Positions 1 to 8,618 of a stretch of DNA of 41,061 nt are shown here, piece by piece. The stretch's first letter is position 1. Each line of letters starts with the position of its first letter. Origin of the DNA: Bacilli bacterium. Lineage in GTDB: Bacteria; Bacillota_I; Bacilli_A; RF39; UBA660. The notes beneath the pieces are model-generated. The model did no database searches and was not told where the DNA came from. It was given only the letters and a program-made list of their open reading frames with translations. The position numbers and the translations under genes are program-made. Location: positions 1 to 41,061 of the forward strand of contig JAEDGC010000012.1 in the NCBI GenBank assembly GCA_016297695.1, read 5' to 3'.

Positions 1-464
1 TATTAATATTTTTATTTGTTTTATTTTTATTTATTTTTTAATTAATTTTTTAAAATATTATCATTTTTTTATTTATTTTCAATTATTTAAATTATTGTTA
101 ATATTATTTTTAAAATTGTTTTTTAGACAATTTTTTTGTTTGATAAATTTTTCATCACTTATTTTAAAATATTTTTCTCTAGGTTTGCATTTATTTACAT
201 AATTTTCGGTGTCTATTTTTACCAATTTCTTTGCATATTTTTGTTCTATTTTTTTATTCTTTTTTCTTAACAATGGCTTTTGTTTTTTGTTCGGATGTTT
301 ACATAAGTTTTTGCACATTTTTTAATGTTTTTCTTATATTTATGTTTACCTAGTTCTTTTTTAGGTTTATCTTTCCTGTTGCTTTATTTCCGTTATTTTT
401 GTCCAGTTATCCACAGGCAATTTTTTTGTGCTTTTTCTTATTTTTGTGTATTTATGTATACTCT
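1..464. other. AT-rich stretch without a supported gene
   Basis: This 464-base edge region is dominated by T and A runs. The only sizeable minus-strand reading frame (79-318) encodes a lysine/asparagine-rich low-complexity peptide with no ribosome binding site before its ATG, so I do not call it. A perfect DnaA-box 9-mer (TTATCCACA, 407-415) is present once, which is not enough for an origin. Nothing else is recognisable. Confidence 0.6.
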
Positions 465-1604
465 CTATTTTAATGCATTTATGCACATTTCTATTGCCTG
501 TTTTGTTTCTTCCTCTGTACATAATCCAGCTTCCTGTTTTTGTAAGATTTTGCTAATAAAAATTCCTTTTAGGTTATTTTGATTTGCAAGTTTTTCTACA
601 TCATATTGTACTTGTGATAAATCTTTTATTTTTAGTATTTTGTCATTTAGTATCATTTTTTTTATCTTGTTTAAATTAATTTCTATCTTTTTAAATCCTT
701 CTAAAATTATTTTATAATTTTTATTTTTTTCTAATTTAATACTATTTATTTTTTCAATTAATTCCTCTTCCGAATTAATTTCTGAAATATTTATTTTTAT
801 TTCTTCAAAAATTCTTCTATCTATTTTAATAAATTTTATTTTTTTATTTTCTTCTGAATTATTTAAATTATCATTATTTATTTTTAAATTAATTAAATTA
901 TTTTTTTCCGAATTATTTTTATTTATTTCTACATCTAAAAATCCGTGTTCTCCTAGTTCATCAAATCCAAAAGAAATTAATGAGCCTGGATATATAAAAT
1001 TATTTTTATTTTCTTCATAATTTGCTTTATGGATATGTCCTAATGCAACATAGTCAAATCCTATTTCTTTTAACTTATTACTATTTAGTGGATTATATTG
1101 CATATCCAATGTTTTACTAGCATCTAATGAACCATGTGTAACTAATATATTTATTTTATCTTTATTTTTAATATTGATTTTTTCAATTTCAGAATTTTCA
1201 CAATAAAAGTCTGTAAATCCAAATCCATATATATCCGCTTCTTCTGTTTCTATAATTTTTATTTCAGAGTTAAATATTGTTACATTATTATTCCAATTAA
1301 ATGCATTATAAAAAGAGTTATTAAAAAATGGATCGTGATTTCCTGGTGATATAAATATTTGTGTATTTTCTATTTCTTTAAATAAATTATTAATATATTC
1401 AATTGTGCTTTTTCTTATATATTTTTGTTCATATAAATCCCCTGATATAAATAAAAAGGGAATTTGATTTTCTTTTATATATTTTATTGCATCTGAAAAA
1501 GATTTTCTTTGTTCTAATCTTCTTTGGTCTGCCAATGTTTCATTTGATGCAAGTACAGTAAATGGACAATCAAAATGCACATCTGCCATATGTATAAATC
1601 TCAT
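465..1604 (-). CDS. yhaO: SbcD/YhaO-family DNA repair metallophosphoesterase
   Basis: A calcineurin-like metallophosphoesterase of 379 residues, of the SbcD/Mre11/YhaO exonuclease type thought to act on DNA ends. The metal-binding motifs appear in order: DVH near residues 8-10, GD at 55-56, GNHD at 88-91, THGS at 156-159 and GHIH at 189-192. The C-terminal half is asparagine- and lysine-rich and less conserved, as in the accessory domain of YhaO. I chose the ATG at 1604 because GAAAGGAG lies just upstream; a longer frame to 1658 has no such site and would begin inside a GC-richer hairpin. The usual partner, the SbcC/YhaN ATPase, would lie downstream on the minus strand but is not in the 464 bases available. 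Function is inferred from the family. Confidence 0.85.
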   Translation of the reverse strand: MRFIHMADVHFDCPFTVLASNETLADQRRLEQRKSFSDAIKYIKENQIPFLFISGDLYEQKYIRKSTIEYINNLFKEIENTQIFISPGNHDPFFNNSFYNAFNWNNNVTIFNSEIKIIETEEADIYGFGFTDFYCENSEIEKINIKNKDKINILVTHGSLDASKTLDMQYNPLNSNKLKEIGFDYVALGHIHKANYEENKNNFIYPGSLISFGFDELGEHGFLDVEINKNNSEKNNLINLKINNDNLNNSEENKKIKFIKIDRRIFEEIKINISEINSEEELIEKINSIKLEKNKNYKIILEGFKKIEINLNKIKKMILNDKILKIKDLSQVQYDVEKLANQNNLKGIFISKILQKQEAGLCTEEETKQAIEMCINALK

Positions 1605-1628
1605 TTTTTTCTCCTTTCTAATGTATAT

Positions 1629-1674
1629 GGACAAACCTCGGTCATAAGTATTCCTCATAGTCCGAGGAACGTCC
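1629..1674. repeat. GC-richer imperfect palindrome between yqeK and yhaO
   Basis: GGAC (1629-1632) and CCTCGG (1636-1641) are matched by CCGAGG (1662-1667) and GTCC (1671-1674), giving a two-step hairpin with a symmetric 3x3 internal loop and a 20-base apical loop. The segment 1621-1710 is clearly richer in GC than everything around it. There is no following T-run, so it is not a standard terminator. It resembles a dispersed REP-like element, but I see no second copy in the window. Confidence 0.5.
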
Positions 1675-1708
1675 CTACTGTAAATTACTGATGTCAGTTT
1701 TACGCGCT

Positions 1709-2272
1709 CTACTCTTTATTATTTAATAAAAAATTCCTTGCTATTATTCCATTTAAGTGAATTAATGCTCTCTTTTTTACTTGTAGCTCTATTTTTTTAT
1801 CCAATATATATAATACTGCTTCATTAATATCTTTTTTTGCTAGTTCCTTTATATATTCTATATCTTCAAAATTTCTTTCTTTACTTGTTCTATCTGCAAT
1901 GAATAATATTTTAGAATATATATCCATATTTTTATTTCCTGTCGTATGGTTTGCTATTGCTTGTCCCATATTTTCTGAAAATCCAAATTTCTTTATTGCG
2001 ATATCTTTTCCTATTTTAGCATGAAGAAGTGGAGTATTTTCTCTTTCCACTTCATCTATTTCTATATTATTTTCTTTTACATATTTCAATTTATCTTCTT
2101 CACTAATCTCTTTTGCAACGTCATGAGCTATTCCTATTTTTTTTGCTATTTCTACATTTGCTCCATACATCTTTGCAAGTTCTTCTGAACGTTCCATTAC
2201 TCCTACACTGTGATTATATCTTTTTTCTGATAAATGCTCTTTTACATATTTTTGTATTTCTTTTAATTCCAT
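1709..2272 (-). CDS. yqeK: YqeK family HD-domain Ap4A hydrolase
   Basis: An HD-superfamily metal phosphohydrolase of 187 residues, matching the length of YqeK, a symmetrical diadenosine tetraphosphatase that clears Ap4A. Visible residues are RYNHS at 18-22, the HD pair in AHDVAKE near 50, LLHAKIG near 83, NHTTG near 108 and IADRTS near 125, which together form the usual metal site. The ATG at 2272 follows GAGGAG at proper spacing. It is the third gene in a minus-strand run murF-ddl-yqeK, separated from ddl by 15 bases, so co-transcription is likely. In many Firmicutes yqeK follows nadD; that partner is not here. Confidence 0.9.
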   Translation of the reverse strand: MELKEIQKYVKEHLSEKRYNHSVGVMERSEELAKMYGANVEIAKKIGIAHDVAKEISEEDKLKYVKENNIEIDEVERENTPLLHAKIGKDIAIKKFGFSENMGQAIANHTTGNKNMDIYSKILFIADRTSKERNFEDIEYIKELAKKDINEAVLYILDKKIELQVKKRALIHLNGIIARNFLLNNKE

Positions 2273-2287
2273 TTTATACTCCTCTAA

Positions 2288-3340
2288 TTAATTTTCTAAT
2301 GCTAAATCTATTAATTTATCTAATAAGTCAGAATACTCTAACCCGCTCTGTGCCCATAATTTAGGATACATACTTATTTCTGTAAAGCCTGGCAAAGTAT
2401 TTATTTCATTAATATAAATTTCGTTTGTTTCATCATTAACGAAAAAATCTACTCTAGCAAATCCTTTCCCATCAATTGCTTTAAATGCTTTTATTGCCGT
2501 TTTTCGAACTTCGTCTGCCAATTCTTTCTTTATTTCTGCTGGGATTGTAAGTTTAGATTCTGAATTTTTATATTTTGCCTCAAATGTATAAAAATTCTCT
2601 GCAGGTAAAATTTCTCCAACACAAGATGCTTTTACATCGTTATCTCCGAGAACAGAACATTCTATTTCTCTTCCGATTAAATTTTCTTCTATTAATATTT
2701 TCCTATCAAATCTAGAAGCATATTTTATATACTCTTCTAGTTCTTTTATATTTTTTGCTTTATTTATTCCCACAGATGAACCAGAATTAGATGGCTTTAT
2801 AAACATTGGATAATTTAAACGTTTATCTATTATTTTACAAATATCCTCTAAGTCTTCTTTTATTTCATTAAAGTCTTTATCAACATAAACATATTTATCT
2901 TTTTCTTTTTTTATGTATTCATATTTTGCTTGTTTTATTTTTGCCTTGTCAAAAATTATTTTTGTATATACTTTATCCATCGCAATTGAAGAGCCAAGAA
3001 CTTTGCATCCAACATAAGGTTTTTTTAATAATTCAAATAGTCCTTGTATTGTTCCATCTTCTCCATATAACCCATGTAGAACTGGGAAAATAACGTCCAT
3101 ATCTTTTAAATAATTAATTATATTTCCTATTTTTTGAATTTTTTCTATTCTATCTCCTACTTCGTATTTTTTAGATATATCTATGCATTTATACCATTCT
3201 CCATTATTATCTATGTATATTGGATAAATTTCATATTTATCTTTATTAAGTTTATTTGCAACAGATGTTCCAGAAACAATAGATACGTCATGTTCTGTTG
3301 ACATTCCACCAAATACAACCCCTACTTTTATTTTGCTCAT
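2288..3340 (-). CDS. ddl: D-alanine--D-alanine ligase
   Basis: An ATP-grasp ligase of 350 residues that joins two D-alanines for the peptidoglycan stem peptide. The N-terminal domain has GVVFGGMSTEHDVS (7-20) and the substrate motif HGLYGEDG (89-96); the ATP-grasp core includes PSNSGSSVGINKA (183-195) and a C-terminal acidic metal site in INEINTLPG. The omega-loop reads AKY (255-257), as in true D-Ala-D-Ala enzymes, whereas D-Ala-D-Lac resistance ligases differ there. AGGAAGG precedes the ATG. It lies 19 bases downstream of murF, which consumes its product, so the two form a peptidoglycan operon. Confidence 0.95.
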   Translation of the reverse strand: MSKIKVGVVFGGMSTEHDVSIVSGTSVANKLNKDKYEIYPIYIDNNGEWYKCIDISKKYEVGDRIEKIQKIGNIINYLKDMDVIFPVLHGLYGEDGTIQGLFELLKKPYVGCKVLGSSIAMDKVYTKIIFDKAKIKQAKYEYIKKEKDKYVYVDKDFNEIKEDLEDICKIIDKRLNYPMFIKPSNSGSSVGINKAKNIKELEEYIKYASRFDRKILIEENLIGREIECSVLGDNDVKASCVGEILPAENFYTFEAKYKNSESKLTIPAEIKKELADEVRKTAIKAFKAIDGKGFARVDFFVNDETNEIYINEINTLPGFTEISMYPKLWAQSGLEYSDLLDKLIDLALEN

Positions 3341-3359
3341 AATACCATTCCTTCCTAAC

Positions 3360-4736
3360 CTAATCTTTTTTTAACTCATTTAATATTCTACTAAAGTTCA
3401 TAGAGTTTGAAGCTTTTAATAAAATCAAATCTTCTCCCTTGATAATTTTTTCTATATAGCCAATTGCTTCATCTATATCATTAAAAATATACACAGCTTT
3501 CATTTTTAGTTCTTTTGCTTTGTTAGCTATATTTTTTGCATTCTCTCCAATTGTAATTAATATATCTATTTTATTTTTTACTACTTCTTCTCCGACCTTT
3601 TCATGTAATTCTTTTGCATAATCACCTAATTCAAGCATATCACCAAGAATTGCAATTTTTCTTGTGGCTTTAGTATTTTTCATAACCTCTAATGCAGCTT
3701 TCATTGAATCATAACTTGCATTATAACTATCATTAATTACTTTTATATTACCATTAATAATTTCTGTATCCATTCTTTTTGCTGTTAATTTAAACTCTGA
3801 AATACCTTTTATTATTTTTTCTTTTTCTATATTTAATATGTCTCCCACTGCGAATGCACAAACAGCATTATATACAAAGTGAATTCCTCCTACTGGTACA
3901 CTTCCTTTTATTCCATTTATTTCAAAGTTACTATTGTTTTCTAATGTAGTAATATTTTTCGCCATGTATGTACTATTATTTTCTATTCCATATGTGTATA
4001 CTTTATATTTATTTTCTTTTTTTGTCCAGTCTTTTAACAAATCATTGTCATTATTTACTAAAGCAAATCCTTTGGAGTCTAATCCTTCTAATATTTCTAA
4101 TTTTGCTTTTAATATATTTTCTCTAGAGCCTAAATTTCCTATATGTGATGTTCCTATATTTGTTATTACACAGCCAGTAGGTTTTGCAATATTTGTTAGT
4201 AAGCTTATTTCTCCAAAATGATTCATTCCCATTTCTACAACAATTGCTGTATGATTCTTTAATTTTAGTAATGTCATTGGTAATCCTATATGGTTATTCA
4301 TGTTTCCTTCTGTTTTTAATACTTTGAATTTTTGTGCTAATACATTTGCTATAATATCTTTTGTGCTAGTTTTCCCTACACTTCCTGTTACTGCAATTAC
4401 TGGTATATTGTATAAGCTTCTTTTATATTTTGCTAATTCTTGAATTGCTTTTATTGTATCTTCTACTTTTATAACAATTTTATTTGTATATTTATTTAAT
4501 AATTCAACACTTACTTCTTCATCTGTAATGCATCCAATTGCTCCATTTATAAATGCTTTTTCTATATAATCATTTCCATTTATTTTTTCTCCTTTTATCC
4601 CTAAATACATATCACCTTTATTCAAAGTTCTTGTATCTTTAGAATATTCTTCTATTTCTATATTGCCATCTCCTGATATTAATTTTCCATTACATATTTC
4701 TACTATTTTATTTACAGTTATTTTTTTATCATTCAT
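3360..4736 (-). CDS. murF: UDP-MurNAc-tripeptide--D-Ala-D-Ala ligase
   Basis: MurF, the last cytoplasmic Mur ligase, adds D-Ala-D-Ala to the UDP-MurNAc tripeptide. The 458-residue length is normal. The N-terminal substrate domain contains DTRTLNKGDMYLGIKG (34-49), the P-loop GSVGKTS is at 118-124, the central domain carries GNMNNHIGLP and VVEMGMNHFGEI, and the C-terminal domain contains INDSYNASYDSMKAAL and LGDMLELGDY, all MurF hallmarks. It is the promoter-proximal gene of the minus-strand operon murF-ddl-yqeK and is divergent from the TagO-type gene at 4939, with about 200 bases between them. Confidence 0.95.
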   Translation of the reverse strand: MNDKKITVNKIVEICNGKLISGDGNIEIEEYSKDTRTLNKGDMYLGIKGEKINGNDYIEKAFINGAIGCITDEEVSVELLNKYTNKIVIKVEDTIKAIQELAKYKRSLYNIPVIAVTGSVGKTSTKDIIANVLAQKFKVLKTEGNMNNHIGLPMTLLKLKNHTAIVVEMGMNHFGEISLLTNIAKPTGCVITNIGTSHIGNLGSRENILKAKLEILEGLDSKGFALVNNDNDLLKDWTKKENKYKVYTYGIENNSTYMAKNITTLENNSNFEINGIKGSVPVGGIHFVYNAVCAFAVGDILNIEKEKIIKGISEFKLTAKRMDTEIINGNIKVINDSYNASYDSMKAALEVMKNTKATRKIAILGDMLELGDYAKELHEKVGEEVVKNKIDILITIGENAKNIANKAKELKMKAVYIFNDIDEAIGYIEKIIKGEDLILLKASNSMNFSRILNELKKD

Positions 4737-4877
4737 ATTTTTTAATTACCTCTTCTTAAGAATTTATTTTTAGCTATTCGTTTTATGCTTATTTTATAAC
4801 ATTTTTTATTAAATGAAAATAGTTTTAGCTTATTTAGGGAAAATATTATAAAAAATATTATAATGAATCGTTTTTTA

Positions 4878-4906
4878 TTGACAAAATATGCTTTTGAATA
4901 TAAAAT
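4878..4906 (+). promoter_or_regulatory. sigma-A-type promoter of the glycan locus
   Basis: TTGACA at 4878-4883 is followed after 17 bases by TAAAAT at 4901-4906 (TATAAA also occurs at 4899-4904). It lies about 35 bases before the TagO-type ATG and points into the long plus-strand envelope-glycan locus. Confidence 0.6.
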
Positions 4907-4938
4907 CATTACGGAACATTAAATTAGGAGGTTTTTAC

Positions 4939-6033
4939 ATGTGGGGAGATATAGCAATTACATTTCTTCTTGCCTTCATAACTACTTATGTTTTTACACC
5001 TTATAGCATTAGGCTTGCTAGAAAAGTTAAAGCTTTAGACATACCTAAAGATAAAAGAAAAATTCACAAAAAAATAATGCCACGTCTTGGTGGAATTGCA
5101 ATTGTTGCCGGTTTTTTTGTTTCGGCAATTTATTTAATTATTACAATGATAATAGAAAAAAAATTAGATATTTTTACAAACAATTATTATATAAAATTAT
5201 TTGGTTTTTTCCTTGGTATTATAGTTTTAGAATTGTTTTGTTACTTTGATGATACAAAGGGAATTAAGCCAATAGTAAAATTAATAGGGCAACTGGTTGC
5301 TGCAACTATCGTAGTATCAAGCGGTATAGTTATTGATAGAATATTTGAAACTTCTTCATTAACTATACTTTCAAATGAAATATTCTTAAAAGTGTTTACA
5401 ATATTTTGGATTGTAGTCATTACAAATGCAATAAATTTATTAGATGGATTAGATGGTCTATCATCTGGTGTTTCTTTAATTTCATCTATTTGTCTAATGT
5501 TTATATTTATATTAAATGCATCACCAGTCATATCAATAATTTTTGCAACCGCACTTGCAGGAGCATTATTAGGATTTTTACCTTTTAACTTTAATCCTGC
5601 TAGAACTTTTATGGGTGATACGGGTTCAAACTTTATTGGTTTTGTTCTTGCAGTAATCTCTATATTAGGTGTTGCCAAAACGTATACAGCTATAATAATT
5701 GTCGCTCCTTTATTAGTTTTAGCATTGCCAATATTTGATACATCTTTTGCTATAATAAGAAGAGTAATTACACAAAAGTCTATAAAAGCTGTATTTAAAG
5801 CTGATAGAGGTCATTTGCATCATAAACTTATTGATAGAGGTTATTCTCAAAAACAAGCTGTATTTATTTTATATGGAATAAGTGCCACATTTGGGTTGTT
5901 TGCAATTATTCTATTAGAAAGTGGTTTATGGAAAGCAATTTCTTTTGCATTGTTAGTAATCGCAATTGTTGCAATTGGTTATAAAGATATTTTTAGAGTA
6001 AACAAAAGAAAAGATAATGTTAAAAATAGTTAA
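4939..6033 (+). CDS. tagO: Undecaprenyl-phosphate GlcNAc-1-phosphate transferase (TagO/WecA type)
   Basis: A polytopic phospho-sugar transferase of the MraY/WecA/TagO family, 364 residues, that starts glycan assembly by moving a sugar-1-phosphate from a UDP-sugar to undecaprenyl phosphate in the membrane. Family motifs are visible: NAINLLDGLDGLSSG with catalytic aspartates, FMGDTGSNFIGF, and the HLHHKLIDRG loop that separates WecA/TagO enzymes from MraY. About eleven hydrophobic segments are present. TTAGGAGG sits seven bases before the ATG at 4939; an upstream in-frame ATG at 4888 would place the start inside the promoter and would include a CGG codon, so I reject it. As first gene of the locus it probably primes the polymer built by the following genes. 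Confidence 0.93.
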   Translation: MWGDIAITFLLAFITTYVFTPYSIRLARKVKALDIPKDKRKIHKKIMPRLGGIAIVAGFFVSAIYLIITMIIEKKLDIFTNNYYIKLFGFFLGIIVLELFCYFDDTKGIKPIVKLIGQLVAATIVVSSGIVIDRIFETSSLTILSNEIFLKVFTIFWIVVITNAINLLDGLDGLSSGVSLISSICLMFIFILNASPVISIIFATALAGALLGFLPFNFNPARTFMGDTGSNFIGFVLAVISILGVAKTYTAIIIVAPLLVLALPIFDTSFAIIRRVITQKSIKAVFKADRGHLHHKLIDRGYSQKQAVFILYGISATFGLFAIILLESGLWKAISFALLVIAIVAIGYKDIFRVNKRKDNVKNS

Positions 6034-6085
6034 TTTATTAATTAATATGTTTTTAGAATATTTAATGAAGGAGTCAATATATTAA

Positions 6086-7546
6086 ATGAAAGAAAAATCG
6101 TTATTTAAAAACTCAGTTTATAAATGTTTGCTCAGTATTGCAAATATTGCAATACCTATTATTATAGGTCCTTATATTACAAAACTATTAGACGTAGATT
6201 TGTATGGAGCATACAATAAAGTTTATGCTGAATTTCAAATTTTCTTAATTTTTGCTACCTTTGGTATTTATACATTTGGCGTAAGAGAAATAAGTAAAAT
6301 TAGAAATGATAAAGAAAAAGTTGCAACTTTGTTTACAAACCTATTTGTATTAAGTATTATAACCAACTCAATTGTTGGTATTATTTATGTTATATATGCT
6401 TTAATTTCATCTTCTGGAATTACTACTCAAATTTACTTAGTATTTATTATACAAATAGTGGCAAATATTTTTTATATAGAATTTTTAAATGAAGCCTTAG
6501 AAAATTATAAATTTATAACAATCAAAACATTATTTGTAAAAATTATTTACTTGGCCTTACTATTGCTATTTGTAAAAAAACCGGAAGATATTATAATTTA
6601 TTCTGTAATAATTTCATTTATAGTTTTTCTTAACAATATAGTAAGTTATATATATGTTAAAAGAAGAATAAAATTTAATTTTAAAGATTTAAAGCTTTTG
6701 CAATATATTAAGCCTTTGTTTTTAGTATTAATCCTTACAAATGTGGAAATTTTGTATAGCCAATTAGATAGATTATTGCTTGGAAAATTTGTATCAGATG
6801 TTTCTGTAACGCAATATTATATACCATATTATCTTATATCTATGTTGGCTTCAATTCCTTATTCTATCATAAATGTGTCAATTCCAAGATTATCTTATAT
6901 TGCGAAAGCAGAAGGACAAGCATCTTATGAGAAGACTTTAAGAGTTGCAGTTTCCAGCTTGCTTTTTATAATAATTCCTATGTGCTTTGGAGTAGCTGTA
7001 CTAAGCAAAGAAGTTGTATTTTTATATGCTGGTGATAAATATGAAAATATAACAGCCACATTAGTTTTAGCTTGTATTATAAGAATTATTATAAGTATAG
7101 AATCTGTTTTAACAAATTTAGTATTATATGTAAATAATAAAGAAAAAATAATAGTACGTTTTTCATTCATTTTTGGTATTGCAAACTTAATAATGGATAG
7201 TTTACTAATATTCTTTAATATTCTTACTCCTTTTAGTGCAATGCTTACAACTGGTATAGCTGAATTAGCATTAATAACTACTCAATACTTATACATAAAA
7301 AATAAAATGAATATGAAAATTTCTTTATTCACTTCTCAAAATTTGACATATTTAATTTTATCTATATGCTTTATCCCAATAGCATATATAGTTAAAAAAA
7401 TAGACTTTGGTTTTTATATTAATATTGTTATTATAATGGCATTATGTATGACATTATATGCGGGAGTTCTACTTTTAAGAAAAGATGAATCTATATATGT
7501 AATAGTTAATAAAGTAACAAATAAATTAAAATTGAAAAAGGAGTAA
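6086..7546 (+). CDS. Wzx-like oligosaccharide flippase
   Basis: A polysaccharide biosynthesis membrane protein of 486 residues in the MOP exporter superfamily, expected to flip lipid-linked glycan repeat units across the membrane. The protein is almost entirely hydrophobic helices (12-14 by eye), with the typical N-terminal pattern of a short basic start followed by NIAIPIIIGPYITKLLDVDLYG, here visible as a glycine/proline-containing first helix and an LxxxLYG turn. GAAGGAG precedes the ATG. It sits 52 bases after the TagO-type gene and three bases before the sulfotransferase-like gene, consistent with one transcript. The exported substrate cannot be read from the sequence. Confidence 0.9.
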   Translation: MKEKSLFKNSVYKCLLSIANIAIPIIIGPYITKLLDVDLYGAYNKVYAEFQIFLIFATFGIYTFGVREISKIRNDKEKVATLFTNLFVLSIITNSIVGIIYVIYALISSSGITTQIYLVFIIQIVANIFYIEFLNEALENYKFITIKTLFVKIIYLALLLLFVKKPEDIIIYSVIISFIVFLNNIVSYIYVKRRIKFNFKDLKLLQYIKPLFLVLILTNVEILYSQLDRLLLGKFVSDVSVTQYYIPYYLISMLASIPYSIINVSIPRLSYIAKAEGQASYEKTLRVAVSSLLFIIIPMCFGVAVLSKEVVFLYAGDKYENITATLVLACIIRIIISIESVLTNLVLYVNNKEKIIVRFSFIFGIANLIMDSLLIFFNILTPFSAMLTTGIAELALITTQYLYIKNKMNMKISLFTSQNLTYLILSICFIPIAYIVKKIDFGFYINIVIIMALCMTLYAGVLLLRKDESIYVIVNKVTNKLKLKKE

Positions 7547-7549
7547 AAA

Positions 7550-8608
7550 ATGAATAAAATAATAATTCCTACTGGTTACATGGGGTCAGGCTCTTCTGCA
7601 ATAACTGACCTAGTTGCAGAATTCAAAAATTGTAAAAATGATTTTAAAACTTATGAGTATGTTTTATTACACTGTCCTAATGGTGTATTTGATTTAGAAG
7701 ATAAGTTGCTAATTGGTAATAATGCAATAAGAAGTGATGAAGCGATAAGAAGTTTTGAAAGTCAAATGAAAAAATTATACAATAAAAAATTTTGGTGGGT
7801 TGGAAATTACAAAAAAATAATTGGAAATGACTTTATGGAAATTACAAACAAGTACATCAATTCATTAGAAGATTTTAATTACCCTGGTTATTGGTATATG
7901 CATGAAGAAGTTAATGCAAAAATGTTGTTTAAACTATTATTAAGAAAGCCTTTAAAATTATTAACTTTAAATAAAGTTCGCTTTAAAAAAATTTTAAAAT
8001 ATAAAGATGGCATGAGGATATGTTTACCAACTCCAGAAGAATTTTATAAGAATTCAAAAGAGTACATATATAATATACTTAACTATATTTCTGATGGTGA
8101 AGAAAATATTATTTTAGATCAATTTTTATTACCATTTAATTTATTCAGAGTAGATAACTATTTTGATGATAAAGCAAGAGTTATTGTTGTAGAAAGAGAT
8201 CCTAGAGATGTATTTATAATAAATAAATATATCTGGCAACAAAAACAAATATGCGTTCCAATGCCATTAGATGTACATGAATTTTGTAAATATTACGATA
8301 AAATGAGAAAAAGTGAAAAGAAGTGTACTTCTAATAAAGTATTACGAATTAAATTTGAAGACTTAATTTATAAGTATGATGAAACAGTAGATAAAATAAC
8401 TAAACATCTTGGATTTTCTAATGAAGACCACATAAATAAAAAAACTAGATTTAATCCTGATTTATCAATAAAAAATACTCAATTATTTAATAACCCTATT
8501 TATAAAGAAGAAGTAAAAATTATGGAATCAGAATTAAGCCAATATTTATATAAATTTCCATATTCTTTAGAGAACTTTGTGGAAAACACTGTCGAATTTG
8601 ATGATTAG
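7550..8608 (+). CDS. Sulfotransferase-family protein
   Basis: A P-loop protein of 352 residues resembling PAPS-dependent sulfotransferases. The N-terminal phosphosulfate loop is GYMGSGSSA (9-17) directly after a hydrophobic strand, and the 3'-phosphate motif appears as VVERDPRDVF in the C-terminal half, followed by a final region with FEDLIYKYDETVDKITKHLGF-like helices typical of the family. The ATG follows AAAAAGGAG. Placed three bases after the flippase and ahead of a glycosyltransferase, it probably modifies the envelope glycan. Whether it truly transfers sulfate is an inference from fold; no PAPS-synthesis genes are in the window. Confidence 0.75.
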   Translation: MNKIIIPTGYMGSGSSAITDLVAEFKNCKNDFKTYEYVLLHCPNGVFDLEDKLLIGNNAIRSDEAIRSFESQMKKLYNKKFWWVGNYKKIIGNDFMEITNKYINSLEDFNYPGYWYMHEEVNAKMLFKLLLRKPLKLLTLNKVRFKKILKYKDGMRICLPTPEEFYKNSKEYIYNILNYISDGEENIILDQFLLPFNLFRVDNYFDDKARVIVVERDPRDVFIINKYIWQQKQICVPMPLDVHEFCKYYDKMRKSEKKCTSNKVLRIKFEDLIYKYDETVDKITKHLGFSNEDHINKKTRFNPDLSIKNTQLFNNPIYKEEVKIMESELSQYLYKFPYSLENFVENTVEFDD

Positions 8609-8618
8609 AGGTATTAAT

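Noticed and set aside
79..318. Minus-strand frame encoding 79 residues
   Set aside because: No ribosome binding site, extreme lysine/asparagine composition, and no recognisable domain; such frames arise by chance in AT-rich DNA.
407..415. Perfect DnaA box TTATCCACA as a sign of a replication origin
   Set aside because: Only one box was seen and no dnaA, rpmH or dnaN gene is near. One match in 41 kb can be chance.
4888..4938. Upstream in-frame extension of the TagO-type gene, which would include an in-frame CGG
   Set aside because: The extension overlaps the promoter, lacks a ribosome binding site, and the ATG at 4939 has a strong one. The CGG at 4912 is therefore in untranslated DNA and is not counted.
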